Below the pieces are notes generated by a model that was given only the letters and a program-made list of their open reading frames with translations, was not told where the DNA came from and made no database searches. From Oreohelix idahoensis (Eukaryota; Mollusca; Gastropoda; Stylommatophora; Oreohelicidae): a stretch of 64,000 nt of DNA. A program made the position numbers and the translations under genes. The stretch covers positions 1 through 64,000 of the forward strand of contig JAMPIV010019103.1 in NCBI GenBank assembly GCA_024509875.1. Reading direction: 5' to 3'. How positions within the stretch are numbered: the first letter of the stretch is position 1; every line of letters begins with the position of its first letter. Shown piece after piece: positions 32,401 through 44,810 of the stretch.

Positions 32401-35145
32401 CTGATAAATGAGATAGACAAGAATTAAACTCTACCAACCGCTTGTCTGTTGTGTGACAACTGACACGCCTTGTTGGTTATAATACTTCACAATTTTGCTA
32501 GGCACGGCACAGATTTGCTGAGATTATCGCAGGTAAAACACATATTGGTCTGCTTAGTTTTCGCGTAGAGTTGCGTGCTCAAGCGACAGATAACAAGATT
32601 ACTCGTTTGTGCAACACATTTTGGACTGACAAGAATGACATAATCGTTTCCTGTCCGACTCTCGCGTAGACATTACTTTCTCTGAAAAGTAATATGTTGT
32701 TACATCTGAAAGGACATTGTTGTACGAGTTTACAGATGTGTTGGTGAGTTTGACACCAGGCATCGGATGTTTTATTTCCATATATGGGAGGCGTGACCCT
32801 TGCATCACGCGCAAAATTATTCATAGTCTGAATATTTTGAAACTACCCCGCCCAACAAACATGTTTGAAATGATTGGAACCCTGAGTAGCTCCATAAACT
32901 CTTAGTATACAGGCCGCCTGTTAGAAAGTCAGACGAACAATCCCCGTTTTACGGCCGGCATTCATAAAAGGCCGAGACGGTTTTTCCGTGTCAATAGCGA
33001 AAATGTATAGATGAATGCATGTTTAAAACCACTGAACAATTTAGTTAAGTGCATGATATAGGGGTTTCATTTCTTCACATTTTGATATATTTAACAACTT
33101 TATGTTATCTTTATAAATAAATTATTTATTGCAAAATCTGTAAAGGTAGTCATGAAAACATAGCTCGTAAAAACGTGGTTTTTGATCTCGTATACTACTA
33201 AGAGATAAGCAAACAGATGCGGGGGTAAGACAGGAATATGAACGGACCTTTTCGCAATTTTAATTCACTGTGAGAAATCGCTTGCCAAGACTACAACCAG
33301 ACCTTGCCAGAAGGTGTAATTCAGAATTCCATTTTATCAGGCTAGACCTTTTCTTAGAGAATCAGATGGACTTATAAAACAGCAAAGGAAATCTCTATCA
33401 ATTTAACAAGGACACCGAAACTGAGGAAACTGAGAACACAAGGAGTCATAGGGGGAATTATCTTTTTAAAATAAAGACCCCCCATAAAGAACACGTGTAA
33501 GAGGCCGATTCAAGTGCCCTATATTTATTCGTTTGAGCAAAAAGTCTATGAGCGTAAGTTGTCATTTTACCTTCTGCATTTTTCATTACTAACAAGTGAA
33601 CTAATATGTATACATTACCATGAGAATATTAATGTGTAAAAATCGCTAGTGGATGTCCAAGTCATTTGAGGCTGAAAACCTCAGCGTATAGAATGGTGAT
33701 TTCATGAACCACCACTGCAAGGGCTGGTGACTGCTTTATCGCTAGTTTCTTATAGAGAACTAAAAGCATTGCTAGTCCCAAGTTCCATATGGAGCAGGGA
33801 GTGAAAGATTAAAGAAATGATGTGCACTCTAGCTATAATATTTACATTTTCAAACCAGTGTGAATGTCTATGTAAACATATTCACTTTAAAATTAATGAA
33901 TTAATGAAAGTTTCAACTTTTCAACAAGTGTAGATATAAATGAAAACATATTCAATTTATATTGTGAACACATTTCAATCAGTGGAGATGTAAATGTAAA
34001 CATATTCTGTCTGTAGTATTAACCTTTTCATTTAAATGTAAAATACGGGCAAAGCTATTCAAATTAAGAGATTAAGTTTAATTCTCATCCAGGGTAAAGT
34101 CTGAGTAGACGGGATGGTGGAACAAGAGAAAGGAGACACATACGTATGTGTTGGGAAACGCAATACTCAGGAGAGTGTTCGTTTCTCATCTTTTGCCATA
34201 GTTGTTGGTGGTGGTACTAGTAGAGGGTACTATCCCTGGAACAAGAAGGGAACAGTGGCCTGAGCATTAAGACGAGGGACCAACTTTTTAGACCCTCCGT
34301 GACACTCCAGGGAACGTGCTACCCCCTATATCATGGACCAGCGACAAGCGTTATCAGTAATCAGTCTACCAGAACCAACCTATCAGTGGGAGCAGAACCT
34401 ACCTGTGGCAGATAAGTGAAACCTATAAGCTGCCACGAGAACTCCTTTTTGAACTTTTATTCATTCTTTTAACCCCTTGTTTAAACTAAATAATTATTAA
34501 TTGTTTTATTTGTCATTATACAAATTTAACTTCGATTTAATCATTTTAAATGTACGGCATGTTTGTCAATTTACTACATACACTCTAAACAGAGCTATAC
34601 CATAGTAATAAGAATTCTACTGAGTAAATCAGGGTGGGGGCTTGACGATCTAAAATAATAAATTACTTAATCCTTCACAAAGTTGTCGGCAGATCATACC
34701 GTTAACGTGCTCAGCCAATGCAGCTTTGTTTCTCGCTTTTCTGAATACTTGTGAATACCCCCTTGAGATAAAAGCGCATTATCCAACTATCTACAACTCT
34801 GCCAAAAGTAATCTTGTGCGAAGGTGCGCCTGACATCCTTTAGAGGCCCATATAAGACACTCTTGAGTTTTGGCAACTGTTGAACCACTTCTGCAAATAC
34901 AGGGGAGGCAACCCGTGACAGCTACTCTCCAAAAATGCCATTTCATATTGACAATGAAAACTCAACGTCAAATTCGGTTTCTTCATTATTTGACTTCATG
35001 ACGTGATAAAGAAACTTCTTTGTTGTCTGTTGTAGCTTTCAATTGAACGATAACTTATGGACAGCTTTCCAGTCCACCAAACATAAATTGCATATTACCA
35101 AATCAGCAGAAGTAAACAATTGGTAACCTTAAGAATTCCGCACAC
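32401..35145. other. Mostly featureless; presumed M13 intron
   Basis: No coding signal recognised on either strand. Contains the short tandem repeat at 33848-34020 and a 19-bp motif shared with 48326-48344. Small open frames near 32579-32905 are chance. Confidence 0.4.
33848..34020 (+). repeat. Tandem repeat of about 55-65 bp, three diverged copies
   Basis: Each copy reads TTTCAA..AGTG.AGATGTAAATG.AAACATATTCA followed by AT-rich sequence. Copies start near 33849, 33920 and 33975. Confidence 0.6.
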
Positions 35146-35146
35146 G

Positions 35147-36880
35147 TCACTTACTTACTTAGTCGTTCCCCTTCTACGTGAAGTGTAGAGGTTTGGAAGA
35201 GAGAGCGCCAGACTATCCTATCGGCTGTCTTCCTCCTGGCCTGGTTCCATTCTAGTCCTCGGTCCTTCAAAGATTGTCTAATGTTGTCCTCCCAGCGGAC
35301 TCTGGGTCGTCCTGGAGGTCTGGATCCCTGGCTCTTTGTTTCCCATGCTTGTCGTGGTAGCCGATCTTCTCTCATTCTGCAGGCATGGCGAAACCATCTT
35401 AGTTGGGACTGTTCTACTTGGGTCTGCAGGGGGTAGGATTTAAGGCCTTGACGTATCGTCTGGTTGCGTACCATGTCTCTTCGTGTTACTTCAACCACCT
35501 TCCTCAGATACCTCATTTCTGAGGTTTGGATCTGGCTTTTGTGGGTTGTAGTCATTGCCCATGACTCGCATCCATATGTCAAGACTGGGACATAGGTGGA
35601 GCGGTATACAGCCATCTTCGTTTTCTTACCAACCTCTCTCTTGCTGAGGAATCCTCGATTTATGGACTGAAAAAGTCTCCCAGCTGCTGCTTTTCGAGTG
35701 GCCAACTCTTCTTTGATGCCTCCCTTTCGGTCTATAATAGCTCCAAGGTATTTAAAGTGGTCGACCTGCTCCAGGACCTGTTCTCCCAGCTTAATCTGAT
35801 GTCTTCTTTCTTCTCGTGATATCACCATGGATTTTGTTTTAGAGCTACTTATGACCATCCCTCTCTTCTCCAGCTCTTCCTTCCAGACTTGCAGGTTGGA
35901 TTGGAGATGTGCCTCTGATTTAGCAATCAAGGAAACATCATCAGCAAATGCCAGCTCTGAAATACAGACCTGTCTCATCTTCCATTATCCCACTGAATAC
36001 TTTCTTGTTCTCTCCTTACATGCCTTGATGACATCGTCCATGAGGAGTATGAAGAGGTAAGGTGATAGGATATCACCTTGTCTTACATCAGTGGTGGTCC
36101 TGAACTCTTCTGACTTATGGTTTGCTGTCCTCACATAATTTCTGTAAGACTTGTAGAAGCTCTGTATAGCATGAATCAGAGGTGCTGGAATGTTCTTCCT
36201 TGCCAAACAGTTCCAAAGTTTGCTCCAGGGGACCCTGTCAAACGCTTTTTCCAGATCTATGAAACAAAGATGGATCTCACTCTTATACTCAAGGGCCTTT
36301 TCACTCAGCTGTCTGAGTGTGAAGATTAGGTCTTGAGTACTTCGGTTCGCTCGGAATCCGCACTGGACCTCATCCAGTTGTGGCTCAGCTACTCGTCGGA
36401 GTCTCTGCTCTAGGATTCTAGAGTACATTTTACCAGGGACACTGAGAAGGGATATGCCTCTATGGTTCCCACACTGTCGATTGTCACCCTTTTTGAAAAT
36501 TGGTGTTATGATGGCAATCTCCCAATCCTTTGGTATGGTCTTGTTGTACCACGCTGCCTGTAGAACCCTTAAGAGTAATAGGTCGCCTGATGCTCCCATG
36601 TACTTAAATAACATTTCTGTTATTTTATACCATCATGCGCCTGCTGCTTTGCCCATCTTGATTTTCTCCAGTGTATGCCTTCATGTTCTTCTGTCTTATG
36701 TTATCTTCACCATCATTGGTTTTCCGTTTTTACTTGTGCTAGTGGTTATGGCATTTCTTATGCTTGACCTTGCTCACCATCCAGGATTTACGAGAAATAT
36801 TGATTTCCATCTTCCATCTTACTCCCTTCAGGCGGCAGCATCCAGTAAAGCAATTTGAATGGTTTGCTTTTCCTTTATAC
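35147..36880 (-). mobile_element. RTE-like LINE, 5'-truncated, RT nearly intact
   Basis: Minus strand. The RT reads KGDNRQCGNHRGISLLSVPG, QCGFRANRSTQDLIFTLRQL, FIDLEKAFDRVPW, VRQGDILSPYLF, then ELAFADDVSLIA with the catalytic FADD box, SSSKTKSMVIS and YLGAIIDRKGG, then a C-terminal region (PVLTYGCESWAM, LRWFRHACRM, PPGRPRVRWEDNIRQSLKDR). Frames 36614-35985 and 35978-35151 are in register and parted by one TAA. The element ends in ACTAAGTAAGTAAGTG, a TAAG-repeat tail as in RTE elements. The N-terminal part (KMGKAAGA) trails off near 36670-36880 and no endonuclease is seen. A second copy lies at 48496-48839. Confidence 0.88.
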
Positions 36881-38895
36881 ATTTGAGAGTCGGCCATTGT
36901 TTTTCTTTCTTCATGTGTGTCAACTTTAGGGTAGGCTATAGGTCAATTTCTGGTTAAAAAATCAGGGGGACATCTTTTTAACATCAGATTTGTACTCCAG
37001 TAATTCTAGAGTCGTTTTCCTGACTTGAGTGTAATGCTGTCCATAGCACGATAATCTCCACCCGCTGAATCGCTGTCATTTCAAATTTGTGGCACTGAAA
37101 CATATTGAGCATGTAACAGTAAATTTAAGTTAGGCCATTCCATCCAGTTGACTGTACCTTTTATGCAGCTCCTAAGTACATGTCTTCCATAGACACGCCT
37201 CTAGCTTCTCTAATCTATTTGACCCACTACTGTCATTGAAAAAACATATTCGAAGTTTGGGATTAGTGTAATATTTAAATAAGATGCGTACGAGACAGAA
37301 GTTTAAATTTGATACCTATTTTATGTTGTTTGGTACAATGTTTATAGGGGAATTTTGAGATGGGGGATACCACTGTAGATCAAAAAGCATCGTATCTGTC
37401 AAGAGATCGAACAGTAGATTAAAGGTATTCTTTCCCTTGGATATATTTTTGTTTCCGTTGATATATAGCATGGATTTATAAGTGTTGAGGATGGTGTTCC
37501 TAGTTTCTCATATCCACAGAGATATACCTTTCAAATCCATTTATAACTTCTTGTTGTAAGAAATAAATTTTCGTGATCGTTAGGCAAATGTATCCAGTAT
37601 TCCCCCCAGTATCATCAGCCACTTTATGTGCTTAGTCCGATAATTTCTCTGGATCCTTATATGACTAGTTAAGTATAATTATGTTTGCAATAATCAGGTT
37701 GTTGGATTGTTTAGATATTGCCTTTGCATGGTGGGGGCCTGCCTTTTGAGGCCTATGCAGTGAAAAATGCAGATCCTCCTTTATGAGTGTAGCTTGGGGA
37801 CGGTCAAATTTATGTGATATCTCAGTAATTTACAAAATACATTATAGTAACAGAGTATACCAAAAATATTGAATGTTAATTTCCTATGAGTATGCAATCA
37901 GTTATATAGAGCATGATTTTTTCATCTTGGAAAATTTAAATAATATGATAATCTTTCTTCACATTTGAAGATGCTAGAAGAGGATAAATTAAGAATTGTA
38001 ATCGGGATACCCTATCTTTAATCGGCTCTATATGAACTATAATGAAATATCTTGTGACCATTATATTGACCAGGTGACTGAAGCATTCTCCTTCTTTGAG
38101 TTTTTAAAAATTACCAAGAAAGTGATCTTTTTGCGAAGGTAGAACATTTGTTAATTGATATTAGGACATTTGGAAAATTTTGGAATACTGTTGGAAAAAT
38201 TAGCTATGTAATGTTGGGGAGTTATAATTTGTTGAGATGAGTGTTGCAATTATAGTTCATTGACTAATTGTAATTTTTTATTTGTGTTAAGTATTTACAC
38301 CATAAAGGAAGTTATAGTTTGATGTGTTAAGCTGGAGGAATAATATAAGATTATTTAGGCAGTTTTTTGTCTTATTTTGGAATTTTAATTAAGATTGGAA
38401 TTTGTACGTTTGTAGATACCACGGTGGCATATTTTTATATTGGGTATTGATTATGTTTTGCGAAGTGGGTGGATTAATCAATTGGTGGTGGGGACGTGAA
38501 TAATTTTGGAAGTAATAATAATTTGTAAGCAGTGATGGGGACTTTGGACAAGAAAGTTGGAAAGATTTCCAATGAAGAATAATATAGGGGTTGGATTATG
38601 AGAAGGGTTGAGGGGTTGGTGTTTGGTGGTTTTTTAAAATGTGCGGGAGTGGAATAATGATAGGCATGTCCGTACGTGTTATTAATGAATTATGATATAT
38701 CTTGTGTGGTTGTTTACCGGGGCATTTAGGACCATTCCTTTATCTGCTTCCTGATCCCCATGTACAAGACATACTACGGGATTTTTCACAACCTTTACTT
38801 CGGCACATACTTATAGGCCATTGTGCTCCTAACATTAGTGCAGAAGTCAGAGAGTATTGGTTAGTTGTTGTACCATGCGAAGTGTCAGTACAATC
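36881..38895. other. No recognisable feature
   Basis: Strongly AT-rich with a G/T-biased plus strand near 38.2-38.7 kb. A 73-codon frame at 38702-38923 has no recognised motif. Confidence 0.4.
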
Positions 38896-39407
38896 TTACT
38901 TTGCCCAGGTAGTGCGTCCTTGACCTTCCAAGTGGGATTCGTTTTTCCTTGCATAAGTAAAGTTAGTTCGGCTTTGAGTGACGACTGCACCGTCATCAGC
39001 GAATAGCAAGCCTCTTACAGTAACCCTTCTGATTTTTGTTTTTGCCTTCAGCCTTGCGAGATTAAACAGACCGCCATCTGACATAGTGTGAAGGCAAATT
39101 CCTTCACTTTCATCTCTGTATGCGTGTGTCAAGAGGAAGACAAAGAAGATACCGAAGAGGGTTGGAGCCAAAATTCAGCCTTGTTTAACACCACTGCGTT
39201 GTCATTGTGCTTTGATGTGCATCGAGTATACTGGACTGTTCTCTTCATGACCTTATAGAACGACGTTATCATTTCCAGCACATTAACAGGGCAGCCTATT
39301 TTCAGGAGGATTTTGAAGAGTCCATCCCATAATTGGCAGACATTTGAAAGCATCAAGGGCTGAAGGGGTAACGGTGTTTTCTCTAGCGTAAAGCTCAGAG
39401 TAGTGCT
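38896..39407 (-). pseudogene. LINE reverse transcriptase remnant, split by a solo LTR
   Basis: Minus strand: KILLKIGCPVNVLEMITSFY, APTLFGIFFVFLLTHAYRDE, GICLHTMSDGGLFNLARLKA and RGLLFADDGAVV with the FADD box. This is RT of a LINE family whose endonuclease half is probably the sequence at 61.8-62.7 kb. Frameshifts divide it. The other side of the solo LTR (41667-41875) holds the 5' part of the same family, so the middle of this LINE had been lost before or independently of the LTR insertion. Confidence 0.8.
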
Positions 39408-41666
39408 TGTAGTGAAATTGACAGAGATACAACGGTAAAATATCTCCAAAGATAACATTTAAGGATAAAAACATAATGCGTAGGCTGCGAATAGTACATG
39501 ATCGCCTAGACCGCGGGTCATCATCCTCCATAATAACTGACTTGCTAGACAGGAGGGGAACGGCGGATCAAAAAGGAAAAAAAAATATGACTGGAAAGAT
39601 TGCGTGAGACTGGAAAGGCTAAGGAGACGCAATTGGGGGGGAAACGGAGAAAAGTCACGTTTCCCAAGTTGACATAAAAAGTAAGCAACTCGACAGAAGG
39701 GACCATAGATATGTTACGCCACAGTCATTTATTGGACGCTTTTGCGCGATACCAAGGCCTTGATTTGAATTCAGCGGCTAAACGCAGATGTTAGGAATAC
39801 TACAAAAATTAAAAAGTATTTTTTTCTTAATATTAATGTTAGGAATATAAAAATTAGCTGGCCGGATGGCCCATTCTGAGCAGTGAACTAATATGGTCTT
39901 AATTTTACAGACGGATAGATAATATTGAAGATAATGACAAAAGACAGTGTTGTTCACATCATCGACAGACTGTATTGAATCTAAAAGTGTCGCTAATTGC
40001 ACAAAAAAACACGACCTCGAAACGCAGGTGTTCAAATTTACTTAGTATGGAGGAGAGGGTTTTGGGTGGTAGCTGTGTCTAAATATAACTTTTAACGACA
40101 AAATTTTGGAGGGGAGAGAAAGGTTGGTTCAAAAATCAAGTACATTTTGTAGAAACACAAGTAGAGACGGACAGACTAACAGATAACCATCCATACTTGA
40201 CTGAAGCATGACTGAAATGACTTTATGGTAGGAAATTTGAATTTAAAATAAACCTAGGCAGTGATTGGCCACAGACAATCATATCATTAGCGCTCAGACG
40301 CGAAAGTGGGGCCATTCTTCAATAGTTGTTCAGTGATAGACACAGATTTTAAAGTGTGGTGATTTCCATATGAAAGAAAGTGTAATAAATTTAGGGACGC
40401 CATACTATAGCCAGCAGCTCAGCTGAGTTTTGCTAGCAATTCTGTGTTATTTATTCATAATCTGGTAAGATTGAAATTATTTCCTTATATATTTTGAATA
40501 TTGTTTCATGTTCGAGTGATTTGATACTGCCATATCGAAATCTAGCCTTACAAACAAGTAGGGATTTGCTCTAGACCCCCCGCCCTAGTCAGGGTCTAGG
40601 GACCAACAATGTACATAAACTCCAGCAAGGGTTAGGCAAGACAGATCAAGTGTTGAGAATAATGAAACATATTACCTATCCTCTTTTAGGGCAGGCAACT
40701 AATAAATATTTTTCAGAACCTATAGTCTGGGAGGATCTATCTGATGTAAAACCACCATGGTAAATGTGCTGTTTGGTCAGAGAGATCTGACCTGTCTGTA
40801 TGATGTGGTTGTTGTGTCAGAGTTGTGTCCAGACGTGGGTAGAGAATAGATTTTGACACATGGCCCATACTTTGATTGCAGAGCTGCGAGTTTCTGTTGT
40901 CAACAAAGCAGTGTCTATTCAGTTGGTGACTTTACTCGAGTGTATCTGTGCAGTACTTGTGACAGAGACCACCATTATTGCCCGCCAGCACGGAGAGGTG
41001 GGACCACCTGATTTCAGCACCAGAGCTACAACGACAAGATGAGTGAGCCTCTGGTCTGCTGGACATTCACCAACGCTGTGTAGTTACTAATACCCTCATA
41101 AAAATTCCCACCATTTTCTGGACACTGTGTAGTCAATATAGACAGGTGTGATGAGGCCACCCCAACAGCACAAACATTAACTATCCTCCCAAGTAGATGA
41201 CTACTAGAACATTTTAATAAAACTAACTAGTATAGTACATATATATGTACACTATTGCATTTATGATATAATATTCCATGCATTTCTTTCATAATCTCTA
41301 AATCCTTTTAAGTTCTGGTCAACCTAAAAAATTGATCCAGAACAAAATAAATGTAATATAATTTTATCAAAAATTTTACACACGTGAGTTAGTTCAGTGT
41401 ATTTTAACATTTATTAATATTATTAGTCTTGTTAAATATCTGTGGGTATATCTACAACCTATTACACCACACTACATATCATAACCCTAGACACTTTACG
41501 TAGCCACATTCATTAAAAAAAAAATTAAGTGTGAGGTCGTAGTGGTAGCAAGAAAGGCCTTCTGACAATTCTCAACTACATTTTATCTCAGGAGCCTTCA
41601 CAGCTGGCCTCATACAATTACATTTAGTAATATCACCATCATACAATACCATCAAACACCACTACA
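39408..41666 (+). repeat. Complete solo LTR, long-LTR class
   Basis: 2259 bp from TGTAGTGAAATTGACAG to CACCACTACA, flanked by a perfect 5-bp target duplication GTGCT (39403-39407 and 41667-41671). It agrees in length and order with the element A LTRs. No primer site or coding sequence follows, so the internal region was removed by LTR-LTR recombination. Confidence 0.92.
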
Positions 41667-41875
41667 GTGCTCAACCCACCTCTCCTGCATCTCTGTCTAA
41701 TAGGTTGTTTATTTCTATTACTTCTTGGTTTTTTTTTTATAATTGCGTGGTGCAAAATTTTATGTCCACAGTTCGGGTCTGACCCTAATCCCCATGCACC
41801 CAATGGAGAAAGCAGACAGTGGTGGGACAACACTTATTGACAGGCGGCTACCTAGCTTGAAGCGGTCGGTAGCTG
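41667..41875 (-). repeat. LINE 5' region, continuation of the split remnant
   Basis: Minus strand matches 61690-61830: CCGCTTCAAGCT, CAGTGTCTGCTTTC-like, TTGGGTGCATGGGGATTAGG and AAAATTTTGCACCA.GCAATTAT. In the plus copy this sequence lies just upstream of the endonuclease start. Confidence 0.75.
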
Positions 41876-44602
41876 TCCAGTGAGCTCCTAGAACCTCTCC
41901 CACTGTCATTCACTAAGAGTTAAGTAGTAGAGAGTCGAGAGCCGCAGGAGATGGCTCAAAAAACCGCATGCGGCTTGCGAGCCGCGGGTTCCCTGTCGCA
42001 TAGAGATTTATGATCAATAAATTTTCTATATTTCTTTTCTTTTCTACTCGTGTCCTCTACTTTATTATCGCTCTTTTATCCTTTTCCTGTATTTTTCGCA
42101 TTCGTTCGTTTGCGAAAAATATATTTCTTTCCCATTCTGACTTTACCGTTTTTCTCATACACTGGGAACGCATTAATTGCATAATCGTGTCAGTCCCCTG
42201 GATGTGAGCGTATAGGGTGAGATTCGTCTCGATAGACATGGGAGGGCAGACATATCTGGCGCTCTACGGTAAGTTTCTCGGTGTCAGGCCCGGCAGTAGA
42301 CAAAATAGTGTGAGAAATGTGTTCTCGAGAGACCGAATGGCAGACATTCGTCTGGTTTTTCCATGACACTCACGGCTCTACGGTCAGTCCTGGGCGTGAG
42401 GTGTGAAGACGCACGTTTGGCATGTTATGGCCAGCGTCTGAGTTGGTGGGAAGTGTTAATAGAGAGATATAGGAGAGGGGGAGACGGGGGGTGTTTTGAA
42501 ATAGCGCGCATCCTTGGTCTGTTTAAGTTATAAACCAGAGTTTGAGATTGCATTCACTTAGTAACTCCGCAGTCAAGACGAGAACGACCTCGTTCGATTC
42601 CTAAGAATCTCTGTTGATAGTAGATGGCAATTAGTTGGTCGAAGTGGTTTAAGTTCTTAGTAGTTCTGTGTTGAGGTAAATATTATATTAGATATCTAGT
42701 ATTATTTGTGAGTGATTTCAGGGATAAATCGTCTATTTCATTTTAACTAGTTTCTTTTGTGCAGAGTGATTAATTATAAGTCTGTTATATTCTCTAAGTG
42801 ACGTGTTCAGTGGAAAGCAGCATAAATTATAATTTCTAGCTTAAAATCGTGTAGCTATAATGAATTTAATTTTACTGCGAATAACCAGTCGAGAATATTT
42901 AAACTAAACTTATAACTGCACAGATCCATCACTGAGTATTGACGAAATACGTATGTATTTCTAATTCATGATGACTGATTTTATGAATATAACTTATTTC
43001 ACGAGAGGGTTGTAAACGATAAGTCAAGCCTCCGCTTGCAGTTGATAATGTAAGTTATATCCGAGTACATAGTATGTCATACAGACGATCCGGTTAGCAT
43101 ATGGTCTGTGATCAGAATATCATGAAAGTTGCTGAAGGCCGTTGAATATTGATTTAATAAAGAATGTTTATAATCTATGTCCATGACTTGAGTGTTCTGG
43201 TTCTCATTCATTAGTAACAATCGTGCTTTAATTATCTGATATGCGAATGCGTGGTAAGTGTAGCCAACAAATGAATCTCTCAATGATTAATTTGATAAGT
43301 CCATCTTATTTGAGTCCACGAGGAAAAACAGTTTATTTACGTAAGACAAACATACTTGACGATATCAGTTAATGTAGTTTATAGTAAGCATACGTGATAA
43401 ATTAAATACTTGCAAACATCCTATTATGGGTCCATGTCGTACTTGAACAAACTGTCAAACGAACATCATGGCTATATACTCGCGCTGCTGGGTTTCAGAC
43501 AACCGGTAGTGAGCGCATGTGTCTTGACGAGACTGAATCAACTACTTAATCATTTATCTCTTCATTAATTACCATGGACTGACCCGTGTCCGTACTTGAC
43601 TAAAATATATATATGTGCAGTAGCATCATGCACAACCTTGGAAGAGTAAGAAAATATCCGTCTTCAGTACTTGACGGTCAATACAAAAAGGGTACGGTAA
43701 CCTAGTCACCGAGCGTGACCATATCGACGCTTACACGTCACGACTTGACCGTGCATTTCGCGTTCATAACCACGTAAAGTATAAAGATCAATTTATATTA
43801 ATTCCATTGACCCTAATCATGCGCACTGCCAATTTCTAGCAGACGCCATCAATAAAACTACCGTAACAATATTTATAGTACTTATATGTTGCTTTTATTT
43901 ATTCAGTGAAACTGGGGGTGACCCAACTTTGCCAGCGTTTGAGTACACGAGAAACATCTGTGAAGAACTAAAACATTTTCCTTAAAGACTTGATGTAAAA
44001 TCTTTACAAGAACTGTAACGGTTAAATGAAGTAACGGGCCAATCGAGCCTGATTTAACTCTTCCAGAGAAAAATCTCATAGTACCTTTCGGCCCTGGTGG
44101 CAAGTAAAACATTACAAATCATTGACTTTCCGACATTTTGACGAACTGTGGGTGTGAACAATAATTATCAATTGAAAGAATTTACCAACCGGTCATCTTC
44201 CTAAATAAGGGAAACCTCGTAATTCTGACACTGTGTGCCCGCTTAAAACTAATTCTTACCTGAACGGAGTGAAGTGACACTAACTTAAATCTGTAAAGAA
44301 AACTATCGCACGAAGTGGACGCTCCCCGGACCCCGTGAATGAAACCACGATCTGCAGAGCTGGGAATCCGCTTCAGCAAAAGATAGACAGATTTAAACGG
44401 TGCGTCATATAGTGCGCCAGACGGTGAACACCAGCAAGCTATTAGGTAAGAAAGTGAGGGAGGTTACCCTGATGAAAGAACCGAGTGAAAGTAGACTGAG
44501 TGATGTTTTTATGATAACTATTTATTCACCCACTTTGTAATTCCATTTATGCAAATTGTTGCTACTGAAGGTATAATTTTTCCTTAGGATAGATCATACT
44601 AC
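41876..44602. other. No firm feature
   Basis: A 2.7-kb stretch without a coding frame that I recognise on either strand. TATAAACCAGAG near 42526 followed by a TTGAGATTGCATTC tract resembles the start region of an LTR promoter, but no matching LTR was found. Small open frames at 42010-44379 carry no recognised motif. Confidence 0.35.
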
Positions 44603-44714
44603 TGTGGTAGGGTGGGCGAGATGATGATGATGATTATGTTGTGATGTGTGATATCACTCTCTTGTCACACTCGCACAACATAATCATCATCATCATCTCG
44701 CCCACCCTACCACA
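44603..44714. repeat. Palindrome at the 5' end of the element
   Basis: Left arm 44603-44643 (TGTGGTAGGGTGGGCGAG, (ATG)n, ATTATGTTGTG) and right arm 44674-44714 (CACAACATAAT, (ATC)n, CTCGCCCACCCTACCACA) are perfect or near-perfect inverted copies around a 30-bp spacer. The right arm is the expected end of a 5' LTR, two bases before the primer site. The left arm is the same LTR end inverted. About 1.1 kb of LTR body is missing. Confidence 0.85.
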
Positions 44715-44716
44715 AT

Positions 44717-44734
44717 TGGCGTCGTCGGCAGGAT
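44717..44734 (+). promoter_or_regulatory. Primer-binding-like site
   Basis: TGGCGTCGTCGGCAGGAT begins two bases after the LTR end CCACA. The TGG start and position are those of a tRNA primer site. The cognate tRNA cannot be named without the host's tRNA set. Confidence 0.6.
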
Positions 44735-44810
44735 AAGGCAGACAGTGACACCGAGCAAACAGCGAACGAACAAATAGTGTAAACACCCAGCAGTGCATTC
44801 CTGCAGCAAG

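Noticed and set aside
38702..38923. 73-codon plus-strand frame with FAQ before a GT, resembling an M13 exon end
   Set aside because: Wrong strand for the gene and no other M13 residues; chance.
42500..42560. Promoter or LTR start around TATAAACC
   Set aside because: No LTR partner, primer site or coding sequence was found to support it.
44793..44810. Upstream ATG as the start of the Gag-cold-shock protein
   Set aside because: Possible, but the ATG at 44811 has a better context (AAGATGG) and the extra six residues show no feature.
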